64,000 nt of DNA from Isoetes taiwanensis (GCA_021234155.1 JAJEKV010000045.1:9597105-9661104), one strand, 5' to 3'. Counted from the first letter of the stretch, positions 24,229-35,110 are shown. Made by a program: numbers and translations. Notes: a model not told the origin generated them from the sequence alone.

Positions 24229-25481
24229 GCTATTGTGTTCAGCGTGGCTAATGCCGGCCGCCGGTTCTTTGGCGTCTCCGCTGAAAGAACTCTGCACTCT
24301 CGCTTGGCATATCTATCCTTGATCCTTTGCGGCACCTCCTTCTCCGTCTGCAATACTTGCGCCGCCCTCACTGAATGCTGACCGTCCACTACCCAGAACC
24401 GGACGTCTTTTCCCTTCAGGTCTTCCTCAGACTTCCAGCTGAACAACTGACCGGTCGATCTGCTAAAAGGTATGACATCCGCAGGCATTGGATCTGCAAC
24501 AGGATGTCGCACCATCAGGTTCAGAATCTCCAGCATGTGTGCTGGATTAAATTCCCTGTGGTTGAACAAGACGGCATCTCCCGTGCAGACCTTCAGGCGT
24601 CTGATGTCCAAGAGCAGCTTGTGTGCTATTCCCAACGGATAATACTGAGCCAGCCGCTCCATTTTCTGTGCCCCTCTCTGTGAAATCCTGATCTGCTCAT
24701 CTGGATCCATTAGTTGGGAGTCGACCATATCTTTGTCTCCTTCATCATCTGATTCCTCCCGTGTGGTGTCATCTTCTCCATCTTTGGGCTTCTGTGGACT
24801 TTTTTCTGTATGAACCACAACTTCCTTCCCCACTGCAGAGTGTTCTAGAGTCTTCAGCACAGTAGAAGTGAAGCTCCCCGTATTGAACAGCTTTTCCCTG
24901 ACTCTGGAAATCTCCATTCCAAGCTCCCTGGATGTTAGGGTTCCGGCCTCCTTCATCCCTTCCAGATCCTTCCACCCATTTTTCAGTGCCCTTCGCCTTG
25001 CTCATGGAAGAGTGAGAATAATTTGAAACTGATAATTTTTTGGTGTGATAGAACTTACTCTTCTGGCAGTCCTCGACATGTAGTGTTAAATGCTTCGAAT
25101 CTGGCGCTGAGACGGAGAGCACAACACCGATTTTCTTGTACTTGTCTCCGGAGCTCTTCTTGTCCCTTTGGTGGAGAAACAGATCTTTCTCCTTCCCACT
25201 TGTTGATACCTCGATATACCACCAAGAATCTGCTGGTGTGTCAAGAAGCTCTGTCTCCAGTCCCTCGATGACGAAGAACGGAGTTCGGCCAGTGATCACT
25301 AGTGAGTTCGCGGTGAATGCTGCAAGAAGAAAGGATGGATCAGTTAAGGTATTCCGAGCAAAGAAAAACCTCAGAGCTCATCTGAGGAGCCCGTCTTTTT
25401 CTTCTTGCTGCCGCTAGAACCAGCATCCCCTCCGGCGCCTCGCTTCTTGGACGGAGTCGCCATGTCTGTATGCCCCCTCAT
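24229..25481 (-). pseudogene. ParB-like domain protein, N-terminal part of the mosaic gene
   Basis: Starts near 25481 or 25463 with a Lys-rich segment (MATPSKKRG, then SGSKKKKTGS) that looks like a nuclear localisation signal. It continues after an intron at 25318 with a domain beginning LVITGRTPFFVIEGLETELL. A second frame, 24229-24956, holds FNPAHMLEILNLMVRHPVAD and the motif FWVVDGQHSVRAAQVLQ. That motif resembles the ParB/sulfiredoxin-like VDGxHRxxAA loop. It ends at a GTGAGTG donor. The two frames are out of register around 24985 by one base, next to a run of five A, and a stop precedes the first donor, so this copy is probably broken. ParB-like plus methylase-like domains also occur together in mobile DNA, which fits the transposon context. 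Confidence 0.45.
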
Positions 25482-25844
25482 CTTCTTCCTGCTCGAACCC
25501 TTCTGTAAATTAAGTTTCCTCCGCGGGTTGATGGACTGCATGTAAAAAAGATCGGGCGTGTTCTTTAATTTGAATTTAAGGACATGTAATCATTTAAGAA
25601 AAAAAGCGGGCTAAGGGTACAGCACGGTTGCCTTTAGCCCGCCTAAACACTATTTCGAAATTGAATCACATCAAGGGACTTAGTGAGCGGAGCGTAGTTT
25701 ATCTTCACTGCGGCATTGGCGACCTTGAGTTCGGAGGCGAGCATCGACTGTAAGCGACTTCCGGAATGGCGCCGCGACGCGGTAAGCTGCTAACAACGCC
25801 ATGCTTTGTGTGTTTTTCCTGACCGCGCGTCCTATTGCAAGCAG
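25482..25844. other. Divergent intergenic region
   Basis: Lies between the start of the minus-strand mosaic gene and the plus-strand exon at 25845, so it may act as a shared promoter. No clear TATA box was identified. Confidence 0.3.
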
Positions 25845-26068
25845 TTGATTTGATCGATGAGCACGGAGCTAAGGTAGGAAGCGGAGAGGAGCTGCCAGAC
25901 ACGGGAACTCTACACTGCTGCGCCATGGAAGGGGGATACGCGAGAATCGCAGTGATACAAGTATTACATGAGAATACACTCTTGATGAGACCGACAGAAG
26001 AAGCAAAGACTCTAGGTGAGGCTGCCGGATCCGTGATACAGTGGCCCAAGGAATTACTGCGTGAAGAG
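25845..26068 (+). CDS. Exon of a plant-transposon-type protein (DUF8039-like)
   Basis: Plus-strand exon after an acceptor (GCAAGCAG) and ending at a consensus donor (GAAGAG before GTGAGT). It encodes LPDTGTLHCCAMEGGYARIA, LLMRPTEEAKTLGEAAGSVI and QWPKELLREE. The pattern RPT...TLGEAAGxxIxWPKxL is typical of a C-terminal domain in plant En/Spm-like transposon proteins. No companion exon was found within the window. It is transcribed away from the mosaic gene. Confidence 0.5.
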
Positions 26069-26361
26069 GTGAGTTTCAGAGATGCCTATGTTATTTCGCT
26101 TGTAGAACATGCCGTCTGTGTTTAAATAATGGAACTGCTGATAAGCTTGACGGATTCATCGTTTCCTTGTCCAGCATTTTTCAGCTTCGAGAGATGATTT
26201 ACTCTCTGGGTTGAGAGATGCTCGGCAAGGAAACAATGCATCGGGGGTAAAGAACAGTTCCGTTTTAGGTGTATTTTTTCATGGAATGTTTTCTTGGAAT
26301 GTTGTACATAGATCAGGCTAGGTCTAAGACCCAGGAGATGCGGTTCAAATGCATCCTCTTG

Positions 26362-26934
26362 TAGTTAGTCGGAGGGGACTCCACCCAGTCGGAACCGCTC
26401 CTCTTCGCAATATTTGAGGAAGATGGTTCGAAGGAGAGTGGCTCAGATAGGCTAGAGGCACTTGGGACTAAAAACAGGAGAATAAAAAGTGCAGTAGTTG
26501 TACAGAATGCAAGCCTTGGCTTCCTCTCTGTGGTTTCCCTGCGGTTAGTTGTAGAGGCCTCCACCCAGTCCGAGCCCCTCCCCTTCGCAATATTCGACGA
26601 AGATGGTTCGAAGGAGAGTGACTCTGACTAGGTCGAGGCCACTGCTACCATACACAGGAGAATTGGCTGGCTAAGGATTTCTCGACTTGCGAGTCGAGAA
26701 TGCGACTGTTGGCTTCCTGTCCACATTCTCGACTCGCAAGTCGATAATGCCTTGGCCATCCAGAACTCCGGATAGTACACATGGAGTGCCGGTTGGTTAA
26801 GGCATTCCCGACTCGCGAGCCGAGAATGCAGACAGCAAGCTCTATGGTTTCCTCCTGGGTTAGTTGTAGAGGCCTCCACCCAGTCCGAGCCCCTCCCCTT
26901 CGCGATATTCGTCGAAGATGGTTCGAAGGAGAGT
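26362..26934. repeat. Three-copy direct repeat with interspersed palindromes
   Basis: Copies at 26362-26439, 26545-26619 and 26860-26934 share CCACCCAGTC, TTCGCAATATT and GATGGTTCGAAGGAGAGT. Copies two and three are almost identical. The next three palindromes (26678-26827) lie between copies two and three. Confidence 0.8.
26678..26827. repeat. Palindrome cluster 4 (three copies)
   Basis: Copies at 26678-26701, 26725-26748 and 26804-26827, the last with a compensated change (CCCGACTCGCGAGCCGAG is still self-complementary apart from the ends). No palindrome of this family was seen outside 20.9-26.9 kb. Confidence 0.85.
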
Positions 26935-27850
26935 ATTCTTCAATGAAGAAGACTAATCTTGGAAGTATCTATGCATGGCACTTGTCTCAGCAAAGAACAA
27001 TCAAGTTAATTTTGTACGTCATCGATAAGGTGACAGTCTTTATTGAAATGGGCATCTGCTGATAGATGCGAACATGTAAGTGTGGATAGATTTCTAGGCT
27101 GAGGATGTTTGTGTTAAGCTTGTTCTTTTTGGCATCAGATTATGTGGGACACGCTAAAACTGTTTCTGCCTGAAGGATACTATAACAATAAAGAAGTTAA
27201 CTATGAATGCCACAAAGAATAGCTGATCCGCCACAAAGCTAATTTTAGACCTACCTTAGAGAAGGACTTGCCTGCTCAAATCAGAAGGAAGCTAACTTCA
27301 TTAAATGGAGGATGATAACACCAATAACTTACTTACTAGTATTAGCAAACTCAAGAGATTAAAAGGGGCTGGAAATAGAGATCTGTCTCAATCCATGTAT
27401 AATAGCCAACCACTTGTAAAAGCTTACACTTAGATCCATCAAGTCCATGTTTGTTTGATTCTGGATTTCATAGCAGAGTATCAACCTAACTTCCAGCAAC
27501 TCCAGGTTTCTTCTTAAATGACAAGATATTTATATTTATCTTCATGCGTTGTTGGGCGATGATCTCAATGGGCATGTGATGGAAATACAAAAGGCACAAA
27601 TCACTCCACGTTCAACAGGGTGCTACACAAACTACTTGCAGCTGGGGTTGATTCCGACCCGGATCTTTTTATGCATGTTCGATTTGTAGGGAAGGCTGTG
27701 TGAGAATTATTCATGTTAGATTCTTAACCTATGAGGCATATGGAGCTAAGCTAGAGTGAAGATGAAAATATAAGTTGGAGTTATTACAATGGTTGGTAAA
27801 GGTCCGATATCCAAATATTTTGGACGACCAATTTGGAAAATGGTGACGGT
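26935..27850. other. Intergenic
   Basis: No supported gene. It separates the palindrome-bearing region from the left terminus of the 13.6-kb TIR segment. Confidence 0.4.
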
Positions 27851-27883
27851 CCATTAGGGCGGATTTGGGGTCTGAAAATGGCC
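27851..27883 (+). repeat. Left terminal inverted repeat
   Basis: 33 bp, starting CCATTAGGGCGGATTTGG and ending GAAAATGGCC. Exact inverse of 41376-41408. Confidence 0.9.
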
Positions 27884-28475
27884 TCCTATCAGCCATTCCA
27901 CGTCATATTTCCGCTCCCTTTTTCCCATGCCACCTAGGATACCAAACTCTCATAATTACAGATTTGCTTGGAATATTCTTTCGGAATAAGGGGGATTGCA
28001 CATTCATGGCGCCATATGTATTTAATTCTGTTGGTTGTCAGACGGACTGATGCAACACGTGGCGCTTCTAAAATGCCACTTGCATTATAGCATACCGGCA
28101 ACTCATGACGGTGTCTCTTGGTAAGCGTGCGCGTCACCGCCTTCTACATTTCAAAATTTGAATGTGTAGATTGAAGCTTTGTATCGATCGGACTTTCATT
28201 TCGAGAGCCATGCACAAGGGCAAGCGGCCAAGCAATTTTAAACCGATCTTCACTTCATCCTAATACAAAGCTTCCCGCCCCCACAATTCGAAATTTGAAT
28301 TTGCTTAATGTATAAAAAGCATGGATTGTAGGAGAATGGACTTTTCGATTTCTATATGCACGCTGCAAATTTCAAAACGGTTAGTATGGACGTTCGCTCA
28401 CACGGCGGGTGTGTTGGGGCATAAAAATACCACACCTTCATTTCGCGCCGTGCGATCTACACAGTATGGAAGTTG
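27875..28475. repeat. Subterminal direct repeat, copy A
   Basis: About 600 bp that match 29845-30459 in the same orientation, with indels. Shared blocks include GATTTGCTTGGAATATTCT, CCACTTGCATTATAGCATAC and TTGTCAAATTAAA. It lies directly inside the left terminus. Confidence 0.8.
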
Positions 28476-29844
28476 CTTGTTGTCAAATTAAACTTAAACA
28501 CAAGTGAGGTCGGCACTTACGTGGTTTTCTCGAGGAGGGTTTGGAGTGTTTTTTTTTTAAATCCCAATTATCGACATAGTGTGACGTAGCATCTTGGTAT
28601 TAAATAGTATGTTAAATTCGAATTATATCGGTGTTCATTTTCAGGTTAAACTCAAATCATATAGGTTTAGGAATAAGGTTAAAAAAGGAAGATATTGGAT
28701 ATTTAGGAATAAGGTTAAAAAAGGAAGATATTGGATATTTAGGAATAAGGTTAAAAAAGGAAGATATTGGATATGGCTCAAATTTCGAGATATGCACATA
28801 ATGGCATGTAATGATGGTTGATAGGACTGGAATACGAATCATTCCTACGATTTTCACGTCTAATCCAGCCTATATCTATTCCAGCCTAGATTGGCTTCCA
28901 TCTCCCCCCAGTCTCCGCCCAATCTTCGCTAGATCCTCCGCCCAATTTCTCTAGTCCATCGCCATGAAGAGATCAGCTACTAAGAGCCGAGGTGTCCTCC
29001 AAGAGGCGCCTATTACGGCTGGAAGAGGTGTTCCTCCGCTAGCTTCCCTCCGATGCCCACTCGTTTGCTGCTCAATGCCTCGATTCCTCTAATTTCTTTG
29101 ACGAGGAATCGAGGAAATTTCGGAGCGGAGTTCATCACAGTGTTTCTTGAAGGTCGGATAGGAGATTCTTCAGAAAATGAGTGGTCTCACCGGATAGAAG
29201 AAGCCAAGATGATGAAGAAGATGAAGAAGTTGAAGACGAATCCGTTGACTTCGAGGAGCTCATGGCATTAGTTCATGGTACATGCATGTTTTCTTTCTTT
29301 TTCTTAAGCATTCAACTAACGGTTATTTCTTATTTTTTTTTTTTTTTTATGGTGAAGCGGATGAATGAAATTTGTTAGGGCAGAGCACCTCTTATTTTTT
29401 TTTCCTTGTTCTTAGCCTCCACCTTGCCTCCAGCTTCTTACCATATGACTGCAAGCCTCCGGGCTTTTTTGTTGTGAATAGTTGAAGCCTCCGGGCATTT
29501 AAATTTACAAAATGATGTAAAGCCATACGGCCATAAAAATTTTGAATGTAAAAGTTTTTGCTTCTAATTCCATTTGAATACCTAACTTTTTTTTTACTGT
29601 ACATGTGTTATCACTCTTAAGTACATAAGTCATTATCCCTTTTCAAAGAGCATATTATTTTTCAAGGATCACAACAAGCGAATAGTACATATGCAACAAA
29701 AAATGGAACACACTAAATTAAGCATCGTGTGATCCACTTTCTTATTTGTTGTCAAATTAAAATTAAACACAAGTCCCTCATCAATAGTCTCCCATTTGCA
29801 TATAAAATATCTATCATTCCAAGTTATATTATGTTTTATGAACT
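28476..29844. other. Spacer between the two left-end copies
   Basis: Holds a 36-bp repeat in three copies (28667-28772) and a protein-like acidic stretch at 29185-29277 (DDEEDEEVEDESVDFEELMA) ending in a GTACATG donor-like site. An ATG at 28964 opens MKRSATKSRGVLQE but is not in frame with it. This may be the 5' exon of a decayed transposon gene; no family is assigned. It also contains GCATCGTGTGATCC at about 29726, a remnant of the hairpin arm found further right. Confidence 0.4.
28667..28772. repeat. 36-bp tandem repeat, three copies
   Basis: Units start at 28667, 28703 and 28739 with TTAGGAATAAGGTTAAAAAA. The open frame across it is generated by the repeat. Confidence 0.85.
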
Positions 29845-30459
29845 AAAATGGCCTCCTATCACCCACTCCACGCCATATTTCCTTTTTTTTTCCGGCCGAT
29901 TTGCTTGGAATATTCTCCCGAATAAGGGAATCGCATATCTATGGCCATATGTATTTAATTCTCGCTTGGTTGTCGACGATTTGACGCAACACGCGGCGCT
30001 TCTAAAAAGCCACTTGCATTATAGCATACCGCAACTCATGACGGTGTCTCTTGGTTTGTCGATACCAATCATGCGATCACCGATTCTTGTCTTGCCCTAT
30101 TTTCATTTAGAGTCCATTCCGCCTTCTACATTTCAAAATTTGAATGTGTAGGTTGAAGCTTTGTATTAGACTTTTCGTTTCGAGGCGCCGCGATTGCGCC
30201 TTAAAAGTTCGTAGAATCGGGATCTTTACTTCATCCCAATACAGGGCTTCCCGCCCCCTACAATTAAATTTTGAATTTGCTTTTGTATAAAAGCATGGAT
30301 TGTAGCAGAAATGGAGTTTTCGATTTCCATATGCACGCTGCAAATTTCAAAAACGAGGTTAGTACCGGACCGAGCCTCAAACGGCTTAATTGTGCCGGGC
30401 ATACAAATTGTACACATTCATTTCGCTACTCGTCGCGATCCACGCCAGATGGAAGCTCC
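29845..30459. repeat. Subterminal direct repeat, copy B
   Basis: Matches 27875-28475. It begins AAAATGGCCTCCTATC and lacks the outermost 24 bp of the terminus, as expected for a truncated second left end. Confidence 0.8.
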
Positions 30460-30888
30460 AAATGATGTGTGGATAAGGATCCAACTGACTCGTGAATATG
30501 CTCCAGCTTCAATCGCAAAAAGGAGGTCTAAAAAATAAGAACTTAGACCTCCACATGTTGCGCCTTGCGTGCTCAAAAAGTGTCGACATCCGGGCGGATG
30601 GCGGTTTATATCCATTGGATCCGTTGAGTGGCAAGAAACCGCCATTTCGGGGCGTTTCAAGTTTAGTCCGATTTTGTGGTGACGGTAACTCGGCCTCTTG
30701 GGATATTGTGAGAGATTGAGAGAGGATGAAGGCATTCGAATCGAATACGCTTCCTTGAGATGAGCCGCCCCGATTGTCACAAGAGAATTATAACTTAAAC
30801 CAGCAGCTCTTTTTTCTCTCGCTTCATTACTCCACCGTGATGAAGGAAAAGGAATGACGGCTTGGGGAGGGAAACTTCTTTGAGATAA

Positions 30889-31170
30889 TGGCGGACAAGT
30901 CCAAATTGGTGATAGGGCAGCTGCAAGAAAAGATCCAAGAGCTCGAAAAGAGCAAACTTTGGGCTTCAATGTAGGTTAAAGAATTTGAAGAAAACACCCC
31001 TTGGCTTGCGTAGAAAGGAAGAAGCATTATCGACCGATAGAGGAACCAAGTTTGGATCAGGTGCATTCAGACGCTAGGGTCACCGGCCACAAGGTCCGTT
31101 TACAACACTAGCAAAGGCCGCTTAAGATGTGGGGAAACTAGAAGCAATCTTGGTTACGTAAAAGAACCTA
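30889..31170 (+). pseudogene. Coiled-coil remnant upstream of the transposase-like gene
   Basis: The frame opens with MADKSKLVIGQLQEKIQELE, a coiled coil, and is interrupted by stops. Pieces of protein-like sequence continue in other frames to about 31170. It may be the N-terminal part of the transposase-like gene that follows or a separate small gene. Confidence 0.3.
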
Positions 31171-31187
31171 GCGACGAACAGGAGATA

Positions 31188-32872
31188 GTGGACATGATTT
31201 GTCACCCCTACAACTCTCCTCTCAAGAAGATGGTATTGGAAATGGTACTAGGGGAGATCTACAAGAAGTTAGAAGCGGCGGATGTACGACCGGCTTGTGA
31301 TGATGTAGGCATCGGTGAGGCTTTGGTTATCGTTCTCTATTCAAGCCATTCCACGGCGTTGAAAAGAATGGGCACAAAAAAAGTATTCGCTCCACGTCCA
31401 CAAATTGTCGAGAATACAAGGGTTACTAGGACAAAGATGGTGTATGCCATATTAGGAGAGATGCACCACGTTGAATGTGCTGGTCCTGCCATAGCCATAA
31501 AAGATAAGAATGGCAAGGATTGTTGTGATATAGTTGGAATGAATGAATGCAATAATCTTTGGGTTGACCTGGTTACTCTCTTACAATTCCTTGTCAAATA
31601 TTATGACTTAACAGTTGCAGAAACTAATGGTGAGATTGAAGTTTGCATAAAATTGGATGAAATGGAACTGACCAAGTTTGAGAAGTATGAGAGGGTATCC
31701 GTTGTCATCATGAATAGAGCAATTGAGAATGCAATTGCACATGCTAAATCAAAGAGCAACAAGAATAATAAAAAGGATGTAGAGGTGACGGACGAGGAGA
31801 AGAAGCGTGCGGAAAAATGGTTCTCATGTCAATCTGAAGATGACACCTAGTGGTTAGGTCTCTTTAAAGTTCAGAATTGAAATGGATGTTCAATCAAACT
31901 GACATCCCGAGTCTAATATCTAGATTCGAGGGAGGGGAAAAATTGCAAGTAGATCACTATGGATCTTACAAAGTAATTTTTCACTTGGCGTCTGATTTAA
32001 AACCGAAAAGCAATGTACAACATAAGTGGAGGAGGACAAGGAACATGCAAAAGTTGTCTGTACTGCAATCATGCAAGGAAGTCAAGTACTGGGAAGACTG
32101 TTTCAACCTTGTCCCTTAACCAAGCAAATGCTCCTAATAGAGGAGAAGAAGATCCCAAGTTCCATGGCATTTTCCCCATTCCATTAGAGAGGGTTCATAT
32201 CTCGCACTTTGCACTTTGCTTTGTGAGAATCATCGACAAGATGATATTTTTGAGTCACAGATTCGTGTGGAACATTTCGGACAAGAAGAGAAGAGAGGAA
32301 GGAATTCGTAGAGTTGAACATGTTCTATCGTAAGCAGGTTTGCATGGTGGCAATGTAAGATTAGAGCTCGATGAGAAACGGGCAGAAGAACAAGTGTGCC
32401 TCGTAAGGTGTCAATTGGAGGGGTGAAAGCTCGATGCTTCATAAAGAATCATAGAGAGGCTCTGAACGGAAACCAGATGGGAGAAAAGGTCTATGAATTT
32501 GGAAAATTGCTGGTTGATGCGGAGCAGGACCGCACAGATGGCGTTCGTTCGGCATTGAGGAAAAAAAGCATGGGATGCATTGTCCGAATTGTTTCCATAC
32601 ATTCGAGAGAATGGACCTCACAAGAGAAGATGCAGAAATGTTCGTGCAAGCGAATAACAAATTTATTAAAGCTTTCATAGACGCATGGGGAGAGAGTGAA
32701 GTCACGCACTACTTGCACATCTTTTGGGCTCATGCACCTTGGTTTTTTAGGAAGTATGGAAGCCTAGCAAAGGTGGAGTGCACAAGGCATGGAGAAGTCG
32801 CATAAACAAGCTAAAATAGCCTTTCATCGTAACACTCAAAGAGGGGTGGAAATGTGGGAACCAACCCTCTAA
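31188..32872 (+). pseudogene. Transposase-like protein, uncharacterised superfamily, frameshifted
   Basis: The main open part (31188-31850, 220 codons) includes LGEMHHVECAGPAIAIKDKN and LWVDLVTLLQFLVKYYDL. After a break, further pieces follow: YKVIFHLASDLKP, then a zinc-knuckle-like CKSCLYCNHARKSS, IDKMIFL, and a C-terminal block with VTHYLHIFWAHAPWFFRKYG and HGEV. The series SDLK, CxxCxxC, THYxHIxxxHxPxF and xGE is a pattern I associate with transposase-like proteins of large eukaryotic DNA transposons. In those, the Asp of DLK and the late Glu are candidate catalytic residues. At least three frameshifts split the reading frame, so this copy is not functional as read. It lies just inside the left ends and transcribes rightwards, opposite to the cargo genes. 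Superfamily name is uncertain. Confidence 0.5.
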
Positions 32873-33088
32873 GACAGATGACAGAGTGGTTTTATAGAAG
32901 GGCGATGGCTAAATACGACAAGAAGGTCGCTTTTAAGGAGCAACCCGTAAGTCGTAAAACACCATTGGCATAATGTCAAGAGAAAACGGAAAGTTGCTTG
33001 GCAAAATTCTAGGGGCCCACTAGCATCGCAACAAAGGAGATCTAAGAGACAAAGAATCGGTAAAGTATACTTGTAATGTGTAGCATGT

Positions 33089-33150
33089 TCACACGACGCC
33101 AAGTACTTGCCCCAACCTTGTTTGCACAACCAGAAGCCGGCGTCGTGTGA
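33089..33150. repeat. Cassette hairpin 1
   Basis: Arms TCACACGACGCC (33089-33100) and GGCGTCGTGTGA (33139-33150) are exact inverse copies around a 38-nt loop. It lies between the plus-strand transposase-like gene and the minus-strand genes. Confidence 0.85.
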
Positions 33151-33163
33151 TCTTATTTGTATC

Positions 33164-33225
33164 ATCATACGCGAACAATGGAGTTTGCTATTGCTTGCAT
33201 TTATGTGGCTTCAGCGTCGTGTGAA
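33164..33225. repeat. Cassette hairpin 2 (degenerate left arm)
   Basis: Right arm AGCGTCGTGTGAA is good. The left arm TCATACGCGAA is shortened. It lies immediately after hairpin 1 and just beyond the 3' end of the minus-strand gene at 33318. Confidence 0.6.
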
Positions 33226-33317
33226 GCTTTACAAGATAATAATAAAAAGGGTTACTTTTGATTAAAGTTGTGAAAGATATTACATTGAAAAACAAAATAC
33301 AACGACTCATTGTTGCT

Positions 33318-33776
33318 CGGTCGCGAGCTCTTCTTCATTATCTTCATCATCATCATCAGCTCCGTCCTCGCCTTTGTCTTCATCTCTTCCCCTCAAGCGA
33401 GCAATCACCCTATCCAAATGTTCCTCCAATCTGTCCACCATCTATTTGTACATGTCCCGCCTCCCCGTCCCAATAGCATAACGTGTTCTTCTTTCAATTA
33501 GCATCCTCGCGTTGCCGTCATAACCACCTCGGTCACGGTTGTTGGGGCATGTCATCCTGTCGACCTTCTATTCAACCGCCGATTTGCCTCTCCTCGCTCA
33601 CGGCACGAGAAAGGTTGAATTCATTCTCTTCTTCTTTCTCGCTGAATTGTAACGGCGTTTTCCTTGAAGATCATCTTGCTCCTTCAACCTCTTCATTAGA
33701 ACACCCAACACTATGTCGGAAGGGAGTTCTACCCTCTTGCGTTTTTCCTTATCGCGGTTGAGGATGTGGAGGCCAT
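33318..33776 (-). pseudogene. MASTSST coiled-coil family member 1
   Basis: Starts MASTSSTAIRKNARG at 33776, about 90 bp downstream of a TATA-like TGTATAAATT (33861-33872). A one-base shift leads into KRKRVELPSDIVLGVLMKRL KEQDD, which shares LPxDIxLxVxMKRxKE with members 3 and 4. Further frameshifts follow, and the tail is very acidic (EDGADDDDEDNEEELATEQQ). Function unknown. It is one of four paralogous minus-strand genes in tandem. Confidence 0.5.
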
Positions 33777-33860
33777 AGATGACAAATGGGAGGGACGTTA
33801 AGATTATAGAAGTGAGGAGCAAAGACTCTAACCGGCGGAAGGAGCACAATGCAAGGACCT

Positions 33861-33872
33861 CAATTTATACAT
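33861..33872 (-). promoter_or_regulatory. TATA-like element of family member 1
   Basis: The minus strand reads ATGTATAAATTG, about 90 bp before the MASTSST start codon. Similar spacing occurs at members 2 to 4. Confidence 0.5.
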
Positions 33873-34226
33873 ATTAGCGCTTGAACATATTAAACACAAT
33901 TAAATTCATTTCAACCGTGCACGTGTAAATCGCCGGTTGTCCGCTAGAACACATTAATGGTACCGTCCACTGAACACATTAATAACTATTCTAACTACAT
34001 CAGATATCACACCACGCTGAAATCGCAGACACACGAGCTTTAAAACCCTATGAAGGGTTTCGGCCGTGGTGATCTGCCTTTGTCATTCTCTCTACCACGG
34101 ATATTGAAAATTAAAAATAGGAAACGTAATATTCGGCACATTTGTCAAAAACTTTTCCCATTCAGAAATAAAACCATTACAAACATTAAAAAAAAAAAAC
34201 GGGCCCCTCTAGGAGGAGCCCGATGC

Positions 34227-34645
34227 CTATGATCGCCGGGCAAGCTCTTCCTGGAGGGCAGTGATAATTTTTTTCTGCTCCTCCAACATGATTGCCTGCC
34301 CCGCAACCACGTTCTCATATTCCGCAACCTTATCTTCCCGCTCATCGAGTTGAGCTCGGGCAGCCTCTCCCGCTTCGATTGCGGCCCTAAGCCTCTCTTG
34401 GAGGTTATATCTCGTGGCGCGCAATTTGCGGTCTAAGGCAGCCCGCTGATTGTCGCGCACTAAAATCACCTCCCCCCCAGAAGGCGGCCTTTTCCTCTGC
34501 CGCGAACCAGCTTGGCGGCGCCTTCATCATTCTTTTCTTTTAGAAGGCGGATCCGTTCCTCCGCTTCAGCACGAATGTTCTGAATTTCCTTGACCAAAAC
34601 TTGAGACAAGATCTCGGCAGGGATGGAACTGGAGCTGGAGGCCAT
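34227..34645 (-). pseudogene. MASSSSS coiled-coil family member 2
   Basis: Starts MASSSSSIPAEILSQVLVKE at 34645, about 95 bp after a CTATATAAAA box. It continues as a long heptad-rich coiled coil (IRAEAEERIRLLKEKNDEGA). A one-base shift near 34500 leads to the second half, LRATRYNLQERLRAAIEAGE through IITALQEELARRS and a stop. If the frame were continuous it would be a protein of about 145 residues, almost entirely helical. Function unknown; the Ser-run start links it to its neighbours. Confidence 0.5.
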
Positions 34646-34732
34646 TGAAAGTGATGGGAGAACAGGAGAGATGGCTGAGGGCGGATGTGGTAGAACAGGA
34701 GATGGCAGATAGGAGAAGACAAAGGCCTCCAA

Positions 34733-34747
34733 CGTTTTATATAGAAA
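34733..34747 (-). promoter_or_regulatory. TATA box of family member 2
   Basis: The minus strand reads GTTTCTATATAAAAC, a strong plant-type TATA box, about 95 bp upstream of the ATG at 34645. Confidence 0.6.
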
Positions 34748-35110
34748 CTAGAGATACGTTGGAATCTACGGTTGCGAGTACCGATAAAGTTGTGTAATAA
34801 TCCTACGAGGCGAAATTATAGCATGCAATTAGGCAACGGTAGCCTATGTTCGCATCATGGGATCCGTCATATCCTAGCCGTCTTGTATGCGAGGCCGCAT
34901 AAAAAGACAGTGTTATTGTGGCAAATAATGCCACGCCCTTGGCATGACGTTGTCATCCACAAAAGCACGTATGTGAATAGACGTTGTCATCCACATGCAA
35001 ATTCGCATTTACCTGCAAGTTATCACATAATCTAGCTAGATATTTGTGTTACATATACTTTTCCATTAATAAATTAGAAACTTATACATACAACGAGGTG
35101 TACATTGTGG
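34748..35110. other. Spacer between cassettes
   Basis: No supported gene. Two short ACGTTGTCATCCACA repeats lie at 34944-34958 and 34981-34995. Confidence 0.4.

Noticed and set aside
20947-26827. A CRISPR array
   Set aside because: The repeats are self-complementary, irregularly spaced, within plant-type introns, and no Cas-like genes are present.
28594-28821. A small protein with three FRNKVKKGRYWI repeats
   Set aside because: The repeat in the protein is only the 36-bp tandem DNA repeat; there is no other support for a gene.
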